Positions 8,099-17,079 are shown, counted from the stretch's first letter. The stretch is DNA of 62,186 nt from JAIEPT01 sp038217425 (GCA_038217425.1 JBBQPM010000012.1:1-62186), one strand, 5' to 3'. Numbers and translations: made by a program. Notes: a model not told the origin generated them from the letters alone.

Positions 8099-10029
8099 GA
8101 TCGGGCCTGGGGAATGGCGAAGAGACAGATGCCGGCGCCGTCGTCGGCAGCCAAGCCGCGGTCGCCGGCCGGCGCGATCGCGAGGCTATGCACGCCCCCG
8201 TGCTCCAGCGAGAGGCACGAGAGTTCCAGGCCGGTGAGCGGGTTCCACCAGCGCAGCGTCTGATCCTGCCCGGCCGAGAACAGCGTGCGCCCGTCCGGCG
8301 CGAACGCCACCGCGGTCACCATCTGCTTGTGGCCGTGCAGTTCGCCCAGCGGGGCTCCCGTCGCGACGTCCCATAAGCGAATCACCGTATCGAAATGTGC
8401 CGACGCCAACACGCCCGCCGGAGAGAGCGCGAGACCGAGAATCGCCCCCGCTTGCGGGTTGAGATTGCGCGTCTCCTGGCCGCTGCGCACGTCCCACCAG
8501 CGGATGGTCTGATCGCGGCTGCCGGAGATGAGCGTCCACGATTCGGCGGTGAGCACGACGCCGGTGACGCCGGCCGTGTGGCGCATGAAACGCTGCACTT
8601 CCTTACCGCTGCCGACGTCCCAGGCGCGGATCGAACGGTCGTCGCTCGCGGAGTAAAGTCGGCGGTCATCGTCGGCGAAAAGGAGTTGGCGGATGACGTC
8701 GCTGTGGCCGGAAAAGCGGCGCAGTTCGACCCCCAACCGCGGGTCGACCAGACGCACGGTGACGCCGGCGGCGAAGGCGAGGCGCTGACCGGTGTTGGAG
8801 AAGGCGAGGGCGCGGATCTCCTGGGCGGTCTTGGGAAACGCCCGCATTTCCTTGCCAGTCGTGGCGTTCCAGATGCGCACGATGCGATCGCGTCCCCCCG
8901 ACGCCGCCAGGTTGTCCGCCGGGGCGAACGCGACGGCGCACACCACGTCCTTGTCTCCCGCGAGCCGACTCATTTCCGTGAGCGCCGGGCCCTTGGGCGT
9001 GTGCGAGGCGTAATCCGTGCGCGCCAGTTCTTCCAGCGCTGCGACCAGCTCCATCGGCGTCTGGTAGCGATCGCTCGCCTTCTTCGCCATCAACTTCTCG
9101 ACGACCTCGGCCAGCGCGGGCGGAATCTCCGGACGCAGCTCGCGCAGCGGCCGGGGCGTCTTCCAGCGCTGCTTGTCGAGCTTGGAGAGCAGGGTGCCGC
9201 CCGGAAACGGAACGTCGCCGGCGAGTAAGAAATAAAAGGTACATCCGAGACTGTACAGATCGGCCCGTAGATCGGCGCGGTGCGGCTCGTCGAGCTGTTC
9301 AGGCGAGACGTAGTCGGCGGTCCCGAGAACGACGCCGCTCATGGTGAGAAAACTGCCGGACTCGGCGGCGAGGCCTTCGGGTTGCAGGAGTCGGGCGACG
9401 CCCATGTCCAGCACTTTGACTTGCGCGGGCGCATCGCCGAGCGCGGGGGAGATCATGAGGTTGGAGGGTTTGATATCGCGATGGATGATGCCCTGGCGAT
9501 GGGCGTGTTCGAGCCCGGAAGCGACCTGGCGCATGCTGGCGCAGGCGAGCGGGATCGGCAGCGGCCCACGGTCGGCGACGTAGCGTTCGAGGGTGATGCC
9601 GGGAACGTATTCCATGAGGAGATAATGGACGTCGCCGGAATGGTCCGAATCGAAGACGCGGACGATGTTGGGATGATCGAGCCGCGCCGCGGCCTGGGCT
9701 TCACGGCGAAAGCGGCGCACGGCCTCGTCGTGTTGCAGACGATCCTTGCGGATGACTTTGACGGCGACGATGTTGCCGGTGCTGAGTTGTTTGGCGCGGT
9801 AGACGATGCCCATGCCGCCACGGCCGATTTCGCTTTCGACGTGGAAATCGGGGATGTTCGGAAAAGCGAACATGCCGGGATTGGACTTGGCATGGCCCAG
9901 AAGTACGGTGGCGTCCGGCTCGGCGGAGGGGGTCTGGATTTGGGTGCCGCACTGGGGGCAAACCGCGCTCACGCCCGGCGGAGCGGTATCCTCCCAAACG
10001 TGTCCTTGAGGACAAGTAACGCGCGGCAT
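8095..10029 (-). CDS. Ser/Thr protein kinase with C-terminal WD40 propeller
   Basis: 644 residues. Residues 6-27 are a zinc ribbon (C-P-Q-G-H ... C-P-Q-C). The kinase domain spans ~60-335 with glycine loop GRGGMGIVY, AVKVIRK lysine, catalytic HRDIKPSN, DMG in place of DFG, and SPEQ; all catalytic residues are present. From ~355 to the end about seven WD40 blades follow (for example RIVRIWNATTGKEM, SIRAWDVGSGKEV, TIRWWDVRSGQET). No membrane segment, so it is probably cytoplasmic. Such kinase-WD40 fusions are abundant in planctomycetes; substrate unknown. It overlaps nth by four bases. Confidence 0.93.
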   Translation of the reverse strand: MPRVTCPQGHVWEDTAPPGVSAVCPQCGTQIQTPSAEPDATVLLGHAKSNPGMFAFPNIPDFHVESEIGRGGMGIVYRAKQLSTGNIVAVKVIRKDRLQHDEAVRRFRREAQAAARLDHPNIVRVFDSDHSGDVHYLLMEYVPGITLERYVADRGPLPIPLACASMRQVASGLEHAHRQGIIHRDIKPSNLMISPALGDAPAQVKVLDMGVARLLQPEGLAAESGSFLTMSGVVLGTADYVSPEQLDEPHRADLRADLYSLGCTFYFLLAGDVPFPGGTLLSKLDKQRWKTPRPLRELRPEIPPALAEVVEKLMAKKASDRYQTPMELVAALEELARTDYASHTPKGPALTEMSRLAGDKDVVCAVAFAPADNLAASGGRDRIVRIWNATTGKEMRAFPKTAQEIRALAFSNTGQRLAFAAGVTVRLVDPRLGVELRRFSGHSDVIRQLLFADDDRRLYSASDDRSIRAWDVGSGKEVQRFMRHTAGVTGVVLTAESWTLISGSRDQTIRWWDVRSGQETRNLNPQAGAILGLALSPAGVLASAHFDTVIRLWDVATGAPLGELHGHKQMVTAVAFAPDGRTLFSAGQDQTLRWWNPLTGLELSCLSLEHGGVHSLAIAPAGDRGLAADDGAGICLFAIPQARS

Positions 10030-10077
10030 GCGTCACTCCGGCGACGTGAACGTTAGTTGACTCCCCATCATCATACC

Positions 10078-10143
10078 CGAAAGCCCAGGGATGGCTATCC
10101 CCGGAACGTCCACCCCCAGGGATCCGCCATTCCTGGGCTTTCG
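10078..10143. repeat. inverted repeat upstream of aldehyde dehydrogenase gene
   Basis: Arms 10078-10095 and 10126-10143 (core AAAGCCCAGG-ATGGC) pair in 17 of 18 positions with a 30-base loop. It lies between the divergent kinase and dehydrogenase genes, and its right arm touches the promoter -35 element at 10141. Confidence 0.6.
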
Positions 10144-10168
10144 ACATCTCGGCTGCGCCGCATATAAT
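10141..10168 (+). promoter_or_regulatory. sigma70-type promoter candidate for aldehyde dehydrogenase
   Basis: TCGACA at 10141-10146 (five of six matches to TTGACA), a 16-base spacer and a perfect TATAAT at 10163-10168. Predicted start near 10175, giving a ~48-base leader with AGGAG at 10209-10213 before the GTG start codon. Confidence 0.5.
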
Positions 10169-10222
10169 CTCTGCAGGCCGCTTTCGCTTCCTTCCTCTGC
10201 CTCTCATCAGGAGATTCCCGCC

Positions 10223-11656
10223 GTGTTGCAAATTCCCATTTCGCGCTGGGGCGAGCCGTACAACAGCCTCGACCTCGATCCGGTCGTCCACTTCGCCACC
10301 GGCGAAGTCCTCGCCAAGGTGAGCCGTGCCAACGGCGGCCTCGTCGAACGCGACATGCGCCACGCCCCCCGCGCCCGCGCCGCCTTGCGCGAGATCCCCA
10401 TCAAAGAACTCCTCAAGATGGTCAAGAAGGCAGGCGACCTCTACGCCACCGCGGAACTTCCGCTCGGCGACGGCTCGCAAACGCCCGATCAATTCGCCCG
10501 CATGCAGTCGGCGACCACGGGCCTGCCCGAGCACATGTGCAAGTTCAACATGGAGAAGAACCAGTTCGTGCTCGCGAACATGGAAAAGATTCTCGACAGC
10601 CTCACCCGCGGACTCGATCTCGAAATCCTCGAGCGCGGCTACGGCATGGAATCGCGTGGCGTGCCGCTCAGCTATCAGGCGCAGTCCCCCGTCCTCGGCA
10701 TGGTTCTCCCCAGCAACTCGCCTGGCGTGCACACCCTCTGGCTGCCGATCATTCCGATGCAAATCGGCCTGGTCCTCAAGCCCGGCCCGCAGGAACCGTG
10801 GACTCCCTACCGTATGGCCAACGCCTTCGTGCAGGCCGGCATCCCCAAGCAAGCGATCGCCATCTACCCCGGCATGGGCGACGTCGGCGCCGCGGTGCTT
10901 CAGCATTGCCCGCGCAGCCTGATCTTCGGCGGCACCGCGACCGTCGAGCAGTATAAGGGTAACCCGCGCGTCCAGGCGCACGGCCCCGGCTTCAGCAAGA
11001 TCATCCTCGGCGACGACGTCGTCGATCAGTGGGAGAAGTACGTCGACATCATGGCCGACAGCATCTTCATCAACAGCGGCCGCGGCTGCATCAACTGCTC
11101 CGGCATCTGGGTCTCGCGGCACGGCAAGAAGATCGCGGAGGCGATCGCCGCCAAGATCGGCCCCGTGCAACCCTTGCCGCCGGAAGATCCCAAGTCGGCG
11201 ATCGCGGCGTTCACCGTCGCCGGCCAGGCCGACGCCATCAACGCCCAGATCGACGCCGACCTCAAGGAACCGGGCGCGCACGATATGACCGCGCAGTACG
11301 GCAGCCGACTCGTCAAGAAGGATCGCTACGACTACATGCGGCCGACGGTCGTGTATTGCGAAAGCCCGTCGGTCGCGATCTCGAAGAAGGAATACATGTT
11401 CCCCTTCGCGACGGTGGTCGAGTGTCCGCAGGCGGAGATGCTGGCGAAGATTGGACCAACGCTGGTCTGCTCCGCGGTGACCGAAGACGCGAAGTTCCAG
11501 CGCGAGTTGGCCGACGCGACGCACATCGATCGGCTCAACCTCGGACCGCTCAAGACGATCGCGCTGAACTGGCTGCAACCGCACGAGGGGAACATCGTCG
11601 ACTTCCTGTTCCGCAACCGCGCGTTCCAGTTCGACAAGGACATGATCAAGATCTAG
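10223..11656 (+). CDS. aldehyde dehydrogenase superfamily protein
   Basis: 477 residues from a GTG start at 10223, chosen because AGGAG lies ten bases upstream and a promoter lies just before; the frame is open 44 codons further up without family similarity. The NAD(P)+-binding half and a GRGCINCSG motif (Cys289 as probable nucleophile, a second Cys at 292) mark the aldehyde dehydrogenase fold. VLGMVLPSNSPGVHTLWLP corresponds to the conserved cofactor-binding region. The motif differs from the common GQxC, so a typical substrate cannot be named; acylating enzymes of this type act on CoA esters. Monocistronic, flanked by an inverted repeat downstream. Confidence 0.8.
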   Translation: MLQIPISRWGEPYNSLDLDPVVHFATGEVLAKVSRANGGLVERDMRHAPRARAALREIPIKELLKMVKKAGDLYATAELPLGDGSQTPDQFARMQSATTGLPEHMCKFNMEKNQFVLANMEKILDSLTRGLDLEILERGYGMESRGVPLSYQAQSPVLGMVLPSNSPGVHTLWLPIIPMQIGLVLKPGPQEPWTPYRMANAFVQAGIPKQAIAIYPGMGDVGAAVLQHCPRSLIFGGTATVEQYKGNPRVQAHGPGFSKIILGDDVVDQWEKYVDIMADSIFINSGRGCINCSGIWVSRHGKKIAEAIAAKIGPVQPLPPEDPKSAIAAFTVAGQADAINAQIDADLKEPGAHDMTAQYGSRLVKKDRYDYMRPTVVYCESPSVAISKKEYMFPFATVVECPQAEMLAKIGPTLVCSAVTEDAKFQRELADATHIDRLNLGPLKTIALNWLQPHEGNIVDFLFRNRAFQFDKDMIKI

Positions 11657-11661
11657 GGAAT

Positions 11662-11744
11662 GTTTAGCCGCCGCCTCCTGGCGGCGTGGACGGAGAGGGC
11701 CATCGTCGGCGTCCGTCCGCGCCGCGAGGGCGCGGCGGCTAAAC
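11662..11744. repeat. inverted repeat of the GTTTAGCCGCCGCG family
   Basis: Arms 11662-11693 and 11713-11744 are 32 bases each, imperfectly complementary, with a 19-base spacer. It starts six bases after the stop codon of the aldehyde dehydrogenase gene. Related copies: 19509-19587 and 23599-23629. Probable transcription end or mRNA-stabilising hairpin and a dispersed repeat. Confidence 0.75.
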
Positions 11745-11764
11745 GTCCATAGCAGGGTTCGTTG

Positions 11765-11917
11765 ATGCCTCGAAAACGCGATCCGAAAGATCGACCCGAC
11801 CACGACACGAATGCTCAACCCAGCAAGCGAGAGAAGCACGAAAAGGGAGTACGTCGAAAGAAGATGGCAAAGGACCTGGACAAGAAGCGAAAGAAGCCGG
11901 ACTGGTTCCAACGATGA
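11765..11917 (+). CDS. small highly basic protein
   Basis: 50-residue frame (MPRKRDPKDRPDHD ... KKPDWFQR) made mostly of Lys, Arg and Asp. Its TGA overlaps the ATG of the TPR gene (ATGA), the main argument that it is real. No strong Shine-Dalgarno sequence is visible. It could be a nucleic-acid-binding peptide or merely a leader peptide that couples translation. Unknown function. Confidence 0.45.
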   Translation: MPRKRDPKDRPDHDTNAQPSKREKHEKGVRRKKMAKDLDKKRKKPDWFQR

Positions 11918-12456
11918 GCGACACGAGCAAGATCGAGAATCTCTTGGCCGCCAAGAAATGGCTCCAGGCGCGTGCGCTTCTCCAGGAGAAGATCGTCACC
12001 GACCCGGGCGACCATTGGTTGTGGATGCACCTAGGCCTCACGTACTACGAGAAGAAGGACTACGACCGCGCCCTTTCATGCAGCAAACGCGCCGTCGAGT
12101 TGCAGCCTGACTGCGCCTTGGCGTTGTGGCACTACGCCGGTTCGCTTGTGATGAGCGGGCGTGAACAAGCCGCTGTTGCGATCTGGACCATCTTACTCGA
12201 TATGGATGTGGAATCGATCGCCGACGGCGAGTGCGGCGAAGGAATGAACTGGGCCCTACAACTGGTCAACGACGTTCACTACCGCATGGGACGATACTTC
12301 GAGCATCGCGGCAAGAGGGATCTCGCGCGAGAAGCGTACGAGAAGTACATCCACAACCGCTCGCACGGCGTGACGAGCCTTTACGATGCTGCTCCGATTG
12401 AAAAAAAGCTGGCGGGTTCGTTGTCCAGCAAGCATGCGATCGAGATTGCAAACTAA
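11914..12456 (+). CDS. TPR-repeat protein
   Basis: 180 residues, soluble. Residues ~10-75 contain two tetratricopeptide-like repeats (WLWMHLGLTYYEKKDYDRAL and ALALWHYAGSLVMSGREQAA), and a third helix pair occurs around VHYRMGRYFEHRGKRDLAREA. TPRs mediate protein contacts. It overlaps the upstream 50-aa gene and lies 51 bases ahead of the 105-aa gene, so it probably belongs to the same transcript as the HEPN-like pair. Partner unknown. Confidence 0.75.
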   Translation: MSDTSKIENLLAAKKWLQARALLQEKIVTDPGDHWLWMHLGLTYYEKKDYDRALSCSKRAVELQPDCALALWHYAGSLVMSGREQAAVAIWTILLDMDVESIADGECGEGMNWALQLVNDVHYRMGRYFEHRGKRDLAREAYEKYIHNRSHGVTSLYDAAPIEKKLAGSLSSKHAIEIAN

Positions 12457-12507
12457 GTGAAACGTGCCTGCAGCCTGAACTGCGTTCCACAAGCTAGGGG
12501 AATTGCC

Positions 12508-12825
12508 ATGCCGCCCGATCGCGATGAAATTGCCCGCTGGTACGCCGATCGCCATTTGCGCACGGACGATGCGATACGAGAAATCTTGTACCTTCCCGAG
12601 GAAGCTCCGCCGAGCGAGATTCGATTCATCGAGATCAACCGGTTGATTTCCGAATCGACGACGATCGAACCGATCGATTTCGGCGTCAACGTCGATGGCG
12701 TGGACGGCCATACGCTTTACGTCCTGGACGTCACGCCCGGTCAATGGAGGGAGATCGAACGCGGGGCCATCACTCTTCCTGAGGGATGGAGGCTACGCAA
12801 TCGAGTTCGATTCGGAAGGAACTGA
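12508..12825 (+). CDS. uncharacterised 105-aa protein, partner of HEPN-like gene
   Basis: The frame is open from 12457 (GTG), but the ATG at 12508 (MPPDRDEIARWYADRH) is preferred because the earlier codons do not look protein-like. The N-terminal half is helical; the C-terminal half is beta-rich with a repeated FGVNVDGVDGHTLYVLDV pattern. No GSxxxG nucleotidyltransferase motif is present, so it is not a MNT antitoxin. It stops four bases before the HEPN-like gene starts; the tight arrangement suggests a two-gene unit such as toxin-antitoxin. Function unknown. Confidence 0.65.
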   Translation: MPPDRDEIARWYADRHLRTDDAIREILYLPEEAPPSEIRFIEINRLISESTTIEPIDFGVNVDGVDGHTLYVLDVTPGQWREIERGAITLPEGWRLRNRVRFGRN

Positions 12826-12829
12826 CTCG

Positions 12830-13336
12830 ATGAACTCGGCTCAGGAACTCTGGTGGAGACAAGCCGAGAGCGACTTCGACGTCTACGGTCGAATGCGCCG
12901 TGGCGGCTTTTCGGCGTGCCATATTCTTCACTATTTGCAAATGACTACGGAAAAGCTCAGCAAAGCGTATCTTTGGCGTGCGGGGCATTCGCCGCCAAAG
13001 GTTCATACCGGGTTCGTCCGATTCTTGCGAGCCATCGCGACCCGAACCGACGCGGAACTCGAGCGAATCGCTCCCCTCCTTCGATTCGGAAGAGCGCACG
13101 ACTTCGAGCTATGGATAAAATCGGTCCTTCCGCTTGCGTATCGGATCCAGAATCTGGCGCCCGCTGAGGCCGGCGACGGTCCCAATCCGGAATATCCCTG
13201 GCCTCATGAAGTCCCGTTGCATACGCCGGTCCGCTATGAGTTTTCACTCTGGACCGAGTTGGCCGAAACCGGTCGCGGCCGGCATTTACTCAAATTCGTC
13301 GGGAATGCCGTAAAGAACTTTCCGGCCTATTGTTGA
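12830..13336 (+). CDS. HEPN-like domain protein
   Basis: 168 residues. Residues 30-46 (HILHYLQMTTEKLSKA) match the Q-x3-E-K-x2-K-A helix typical of HEPN domains, and KVHTGFVRFL (57-66) resembles the following HDL helix. An R-x4-H motif occurs at Arg85-His90, the kind of motif used as an RNase site in HEPN toxins, but its alignment with the true site cannot be verified here. The ATG at 12830 is chosen for fit to the domain start. It follows the 105-aa gene by four bases. Candidate RNase toxin or a non-toxic HEPN sensor. Confidence 0.6.
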   Translation: MNSAQELWWRQAESDFDVYGRMRRGGFSACHILHYLQMTTEKLSKAYLWRAGHSPPKVHTGFVRFLRAIATRTDAELERIAPLLRFGRAHDFELWIKSVLPLAYRIQNLAPAEAGDGPNPEYPWPHEVPLHTPVRYEFSLWTELAETGRGRHLLKFVGNAVKNFPAYC

Positions 13337-13359
13337 TCGGGCTACTCGCTGAGGGCTAA

Positions 13360-14481
13360 ATGTTGCTGAACAACTTCTCGCTGCAGCGCACGATGTCGGT
13401 CGCTCGTAAGGAATTCCTTCACATCATCCGCGATTCGGGGACGCTCTTCTTCGCGCTCTTCATCCCCGTCCTCGAACTCTTCATGCTCGGCTACGCCATC
13501 GACACCAACGTGCGCAACATCCGCACCGTCGTTTGCGACTGGGCCAACACCAAGGATAGCGAAAAACTCCTGCGCGGCTTCGAGAACTCGCGCTCCTTCC
13601 GCGTCGTCGCCATGGTTCATTCGGAACAGGAAGTCAACGACTGGATCGTGGCCGGCAAGGCGCGCGTCGGCATCATCATCCCGCAAGATTTCTCCCGCCG
13701 ACTCGAAGCCAAGCAAAGCTCCGCGTTCAAGGTCCTCGTCGACGGCTCCGAATCGAGCATCGCCGGCGAAGCCCTCAACGTCAGCAATGCCCTCGCGCTG
13801 CGCGAATCACTGGGACGCGTCGTGCAATCGAGTCAACTCCCCGTCGATGTTCGGCCCACGATTCTCTTCAATCCCGACACGCGCTCGGCGAACTTTTTCA
13901 TCCCGGGACTCATGGTCGTGATGACGCAGATGATGGCGATCATGCTCTCGGCCAACGCCATCGTGCGCGAGAAAGAAAAGGGAACGCTCGAACAACTTTT
14001 CATGACGCCGGTGCGCGGCGGGGAACTCATCCTGGGCAAATTGCTCCCTTATCTGGTGCTGACGATTTTGGAATTCTGCGCGATTCTTTTCTTCATGCGG
14101 ACGGTGTTTCAGGTGCCGATCCAGGGACACATTCTGACGCTCCTGATGATGACGTTGCCGTTCGTGTTCTGCTTTTTGGGCCTGGGGCTATACATCTCGA
14201 CGCGGGTGGAGACGCGCGAGGCGGCGGGGCAGGCGGCGATGGGGACGATGATGCCGTCGATCTTTCTCTCGGGCTACGTCTTCCCGATGGACTCGATGCC
14301 GACGATCTTCTTCTGGATCGCGCAGATCTTTCCGACGACCTGGCTCATCGACGCGGCTCGCGGCGTCATCCTGCGCGGCGCCGGCTGGAACGAATTGTGG
14401 GTGCATGCCGTGGTGCTGTGGGCGATGGGCATTGCCGCGTTCGCCCTGGCCATGGGAAAGTTCCGCAAGCGGCTGATGTAG
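13360..14481 (+). CDS. ABC-2 type transporter permease (YhhJ/YbhR-like)
   Basis: 373 residues: N-terminal membrane segment (LFFALFIPVLELFMLGYAID, ~30-49), extracytoplasmic domain to ~175, then five C-terminal segments beginning with NFFIPGLMVVMTQMMAIML. NAIVREKEKGTLEQLFMTPV is the ABC-2 coupling motif. This family exports drugs or lipids together with an ATPase. No ATPase gene is adjacent, so it must use one encoded elsewhere. It begins 23 bases after the HEPN-like gene, possibly on the same transcript. Confidence 0.88.
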   Translation: MLLNNFSLQRTMSVARKEFLHIIRDSGTLFFALFIPVLELFMLGYAIDTNVRNIRTVVCDWANTKDSEKLLRGFENSRSFRVVAMVHSEQEVNDWIVAGKARVGIIIPQDFSRRLEAKQSSAFKVLVDGSESSIAGEALNVSNALALRESLGRVVQSSQLPVDVRPTILFNPDTRSANFFIPGLMVVMTQMMAIMLSANAIVREKEKGTLEQLFMTPVRGGELILGKLLPYLVLTILEFCAILFFMRTVFQVPIQGHILTLLMMTLPFVFCFLGLGLYISTRVETREAAGQAAMGTMMPSIFLSGYVFPMDSMPTIFFWIAQIFPTTWLIDAARGVILRGAGWNELWVHAVVLWAMGIAAFALAMGKFRKRLM

Positions 14482-14490
14482 GGCTTTTTG

Positions 14491-14526
14491 GTTTAGCGCT
14501 CGCAAGATGCCGAGCGAGCGCTAAAC
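14491..14526. terminator. hairpin between convergent genes
   Basis: GTTTAGCGCTCGC (14491-14503) pairs perfectly with 14514-14526 around a 10-base loop. It lies between the stop codons of two convergent genes and could act as a bidirectional terminator, although no long T-tract follows. GTTTAG at its edge resembles the 11662/19509/23599 repeat family. Confidence 0.6.
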
Positions 14527-14540
14527 GAGGTTCATCGTTG

Positions 14541-16127
14541 TTAGAAGTGAATCTCGATGCCCAGGGTGAACTGGTGCATGTAAAAGTGCTGGTCGCGGAA
14601 GCGGAAGAGCGGAGCGGCGGCGCCGGGGACGTTTTGGCCGAAGTTCGGATCGCCCGGAACCTGCGTCGAGTTGACGCTGCGGTCGATCAACAGACCGGGC
14701 CGGGTGACGTTGTTCCAGAAGAGGAACGAATAGCCCGCCTTGATCCGAACGCAGTCAAGGACGTTGTAGTTGAGGTTGAGGCCTGCCTCGGGGAGGAGGC
14801 CGAAGGTATTGCGGCGGAACTTGCCGATGTTCGACGGCTGGGCGAGGATGCCGCCCGTGCTGACGGTACGATTGGCGCCGTCGATGAGCGTCGTCGAGCC
14901 GGAGATGTCGGCGAGCTGGTCGTTGAGGCCGACGGCGACTTTGCTATAGAATTCCAGCGAAAGCCGGTCGAGATCGAGGTTGAACTGTCCGCCGAGTTGG
15001 AGGCCGTAAAAGCGGTTGAGGGTGCGGAAGCGGTCTTCGTCTTCGAGGGTTTGGCCGATATCGACGGGATCGCCCCGGAAGGTGAGGAAGGTGGGATCGA
15101 TGGGCACGAGGGTGTCGAAGATGCGGATACTTTCTTCGAGCCGCGCGGTCCGGAAGCCGACGAGCCAGGCGCCGCGGGTGACGGGGGAGTAGTAATCCTG
15201 CAGTTTGGCATTGAACTCCCAGCCGCGAAACTCGATTCGAGAATCGACGGAGGTGGAGCCTACCAGAGATCCTGGGAAAGAGATGGCGTAGGCGCGTTCT
15301 TCGAGCGAATTGGTGCTGAAGATCGGTCGGCCGATGATCGGATTGCCGTTGGCGTCGGAACTGATGAAGAAGCCAAGTTCCTTCGCGATGGTGTATTGCC
15401 CGATGAACTCGATGCCGAAGGTGTTGGTGCTGTCGAACCAAAGCCCGGCTCCGATTTTGATGCCGTGGTTGACGCCGAATTCGAGATCGCCGTTGCCGAA
15501 GACGACGGTGGTGCCGGGCTCGTCGATCGCGGCCGGGCTTTGCGGGAAGGGCAACGGAATGCCGGTGGTGACGAGCGGCGTTTTGAGCGGCCCGGGACGC
15601 ATGAAGGTGGGGACATAGGAGCCGTGGAACCAGAAGCGTTCGGGACTGCGTTGCATGGGATGGAGATCGATGCGGTCATCCAGGGGGCTGGGTCCGGAGC
15701 TGGGGAGGGCGCCGAGTGGATTGGTATCGAACGTGGGGAACTGCGCGGTCGGCGTCGGAGACTCGGCGGTCGCGGAGCCCGGCGCAGACGTGCTGGGCGC
15801 CGGGGACGCGGGTCCGACGCTGCTGCCCGCGGGGGGAAGCGGGATCTGCGACTGCGTCGGCTGCATCTGGCCTGGCATGGGATAGCCGTAGTTGGGGGGC
15901 ATCATGGGCGCGGCGCCAGGCGCGTAGCCGGTCATCGTCGGTTGGCCATAACCGGGCATGGGTTGACCGTATCCGGGCATTGGTTGCCCGTAGGGATTCA
16001 TGGGATAGCCGCCGGGGCCGTAGGGCGCGGGGGCCATGTTGCGATACCCGTAGTTCGGGGGATACTGGGCGAACGCGCCCCAGGGCGAAGTCAGCAGGAG
16101 AACGAAACCGAGGAAGCCCTTTTTCAT
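14541..16127 (-). CDS. BBP7-type outer-membrane beta-barrel protein
   Basis: 528 residues with a signal peptide (MKKGFLGFVLLLTSPWGAFA). Residues ~21-95 are rich in Pro, Gly, Tyr and Met with tandem PMPGYGQ units; a Ser/Pro-rich linker follows. From ~170 the pattern RFWFHGSYVPTFMRPGPLKT starts a beta-barrel typical of the planctomycete BBP7 family, and the chain ends in IEIHF with the terminal aromatic residue of outer-membrane proteins. Likely a porin-like or surface protein. Divergent from the lipoate-ligase-like gene. Confidence 0.8.
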   Translation of the reverse strand: MKKGFLGFVLLLTSPWGAFAQYPPNYGYRNMAPAPYGPGGYPMNPYGQPMPGYGQPMPGYGQPTMTGYAPGAAPMMPPNYGYPMPGQMQPTQSQIPLPPAGSSVGPASPAPSTSAPGSATAESPTPTAQFPTFDTNPLGALPSSGPSPLDDRIDLHPMQRSPERFWFHGSYVPTFMRPGPLKTPLVTTGIPLPFPQSPAAIDEPGTTVVFGNGDLEFGVNHGIKIGAGLWFDSTNTFGIEFIGQYTIAKELGFFISSDANGNPIIGRPIFSTNSLEERAYAISFPGSLVGSTSVDSRIEFRGWEFNAKLQDYYSPVTRGAWLVGFRTARLEESIRIFDTLVPIDPTFLTFRGDPVDIGQTLEDEDRFRTLNRFYGLQLGGQFNLDLDRLSLEFYSKVAVGLNDQLADISGSTTLIDGANRTVSTGGILAQPSNIGKFRRNTFGLLPEAGLNLNYNVLDCVRIKAGYSFLFWNNVTRPGLLIDRSVNSTQVPGDPNFGQNVPGAAAPLFRFRDQHFYMHQFTLGIEIHF

Positions 16128-16321
16128 GTCGCACCTGTGTTGGGTTCTGGCCTTCTCCCGCGGGGCGGAGAACGGGAAACGCCGACGGCAATTTCGGCAT
16201 ATCCACTACCACTTATCGGACGCACAAAACCGGAACTTCAATCAAAGACGGAAGAGTCCGCAAAGGCAGCAAATCCGAGCGAACTGGCAAAGTTTGCCCG
16301 GCTTATGGGAAGACGCAGAAG

Positions 16322-17065
16322 ATGAGCGAACCGGGCGTTCTGAGTTGCCGATATCTGCCTTGGGGGTGCGCCGACGCCGCCACGAACATGGCCGCCGACG
16401 AGTCGCTGCTGGAGTCCGCGGCGGCCGGCTCAACGTCGCTGCGGCTATACGGCTGGACCCAGGCGTCGCTCAGTCTGGGATACTTCCAACCCGCCGGCGC
16501 GCGCCTCGGCGATCCCCTTTGGGCGCAGCTCCCCTGGGTTCGCCGAGCCACCGGGGGCGGCGCCCTCATCCATCATCGCGAACTCACCTACGCCCTGGCG
16601 CTTCCCGCCGACCGCAGCGCGGGCCAGGACTGGATTCCGCGCATGCACCGTATCCTGGCCCGGACGCTTCGCACGCTCGGCGTCGGCGACGCCATCCAGG
16701 CCGTCAGCGATCGTCCCCAGACGCTCGGCGACTTCCTCTGCTTCCAAAAACAAACGCCCGGCGATCTCCTCGGACCGCTCGGCAAAGTCGCGGGGAGCGC
16801 GCAGCGTAAAGTCCGCGGCGCCCTGCTCCAGCACGGTTCGCTGCTGCTGGGCCGTAGCGAGTTCGCTCCGGATCTCCCGGGTATTTTCGAACAGACAGGC
16901 GTGGATCTTTCGCTGGCGAAAGTCGAAACGGCGCTCGTGCGCGAGTTTCAGCAGGACACGGGTTGGGAATTGATCCCTTGCGAATGGACGCCGAGCGAGC
17001 GCGAGCGGACGCGCGATCTGCGCGAGCGCAAGTACGCCGCGGCGCGCTGGAACGAGAAACGCTGA
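16322..17065 (+). CDS. lipoate--protein ligase A family protein
   Basis: 247-residue soluble protein of the BPL/LplA/LipB fold. RRATGGGALIHHRELTYAL (residues ~73-91) is the ligand-binding RRxxGGGAxxH motif and GKVAGSAQRKVRGALLQHG carries the KxxGSAQ lysine motif. Such enzymes attach lipoate or octanoate to carrier domains, or transfer them between carriers. The ATG at 16322 is chosen because the longer open frame reads through the divergent BBP7 gene. The 194-base gap before it shows no convincing promoter. Stops 14 bases from the convergent DUF1549 gene. Confidence 0.85.
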   Translation: MSEPGVLSCRYLPWGCADAATNMAADESLLESAAAGSTSLRLYGWTQASLSLGYFQPAGARLGDPLWAQLPWVRRATGGGALIHHRELTYALALPADRSAGQDWIPRMHRILARTLRTLGVGDAIQAVSDRPQTLGDFLCFQKQTPGDLLGPLGKVAGSAQRKVRGALLQHGSLLLGRSEFAPDLPGIFEQTGVDLSLAKVETALVREFQQDTGWELIPCEWTPSERERTRDLRERKYAAARWNEKR

Positions 17066-17079
17066 TCGCGCCTCGCCGA

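Noticed and set aside
9701..11911. Long minus-strand frame (736 codons)
   Set aside because: It covers the aldehyde dehydrogenase and the kinase start on the opposite or other frame; composition is low-complexity Arg/Leu/Val/Asp; no motif.
14397..16325. Long open frame (642 codons) on the + strand
   Set aside because: It lies opposite the BBP7 gene, has a composition typical of an antisense shadow, and no domain; the minus-strand gene has a signal peptide and barrel end.
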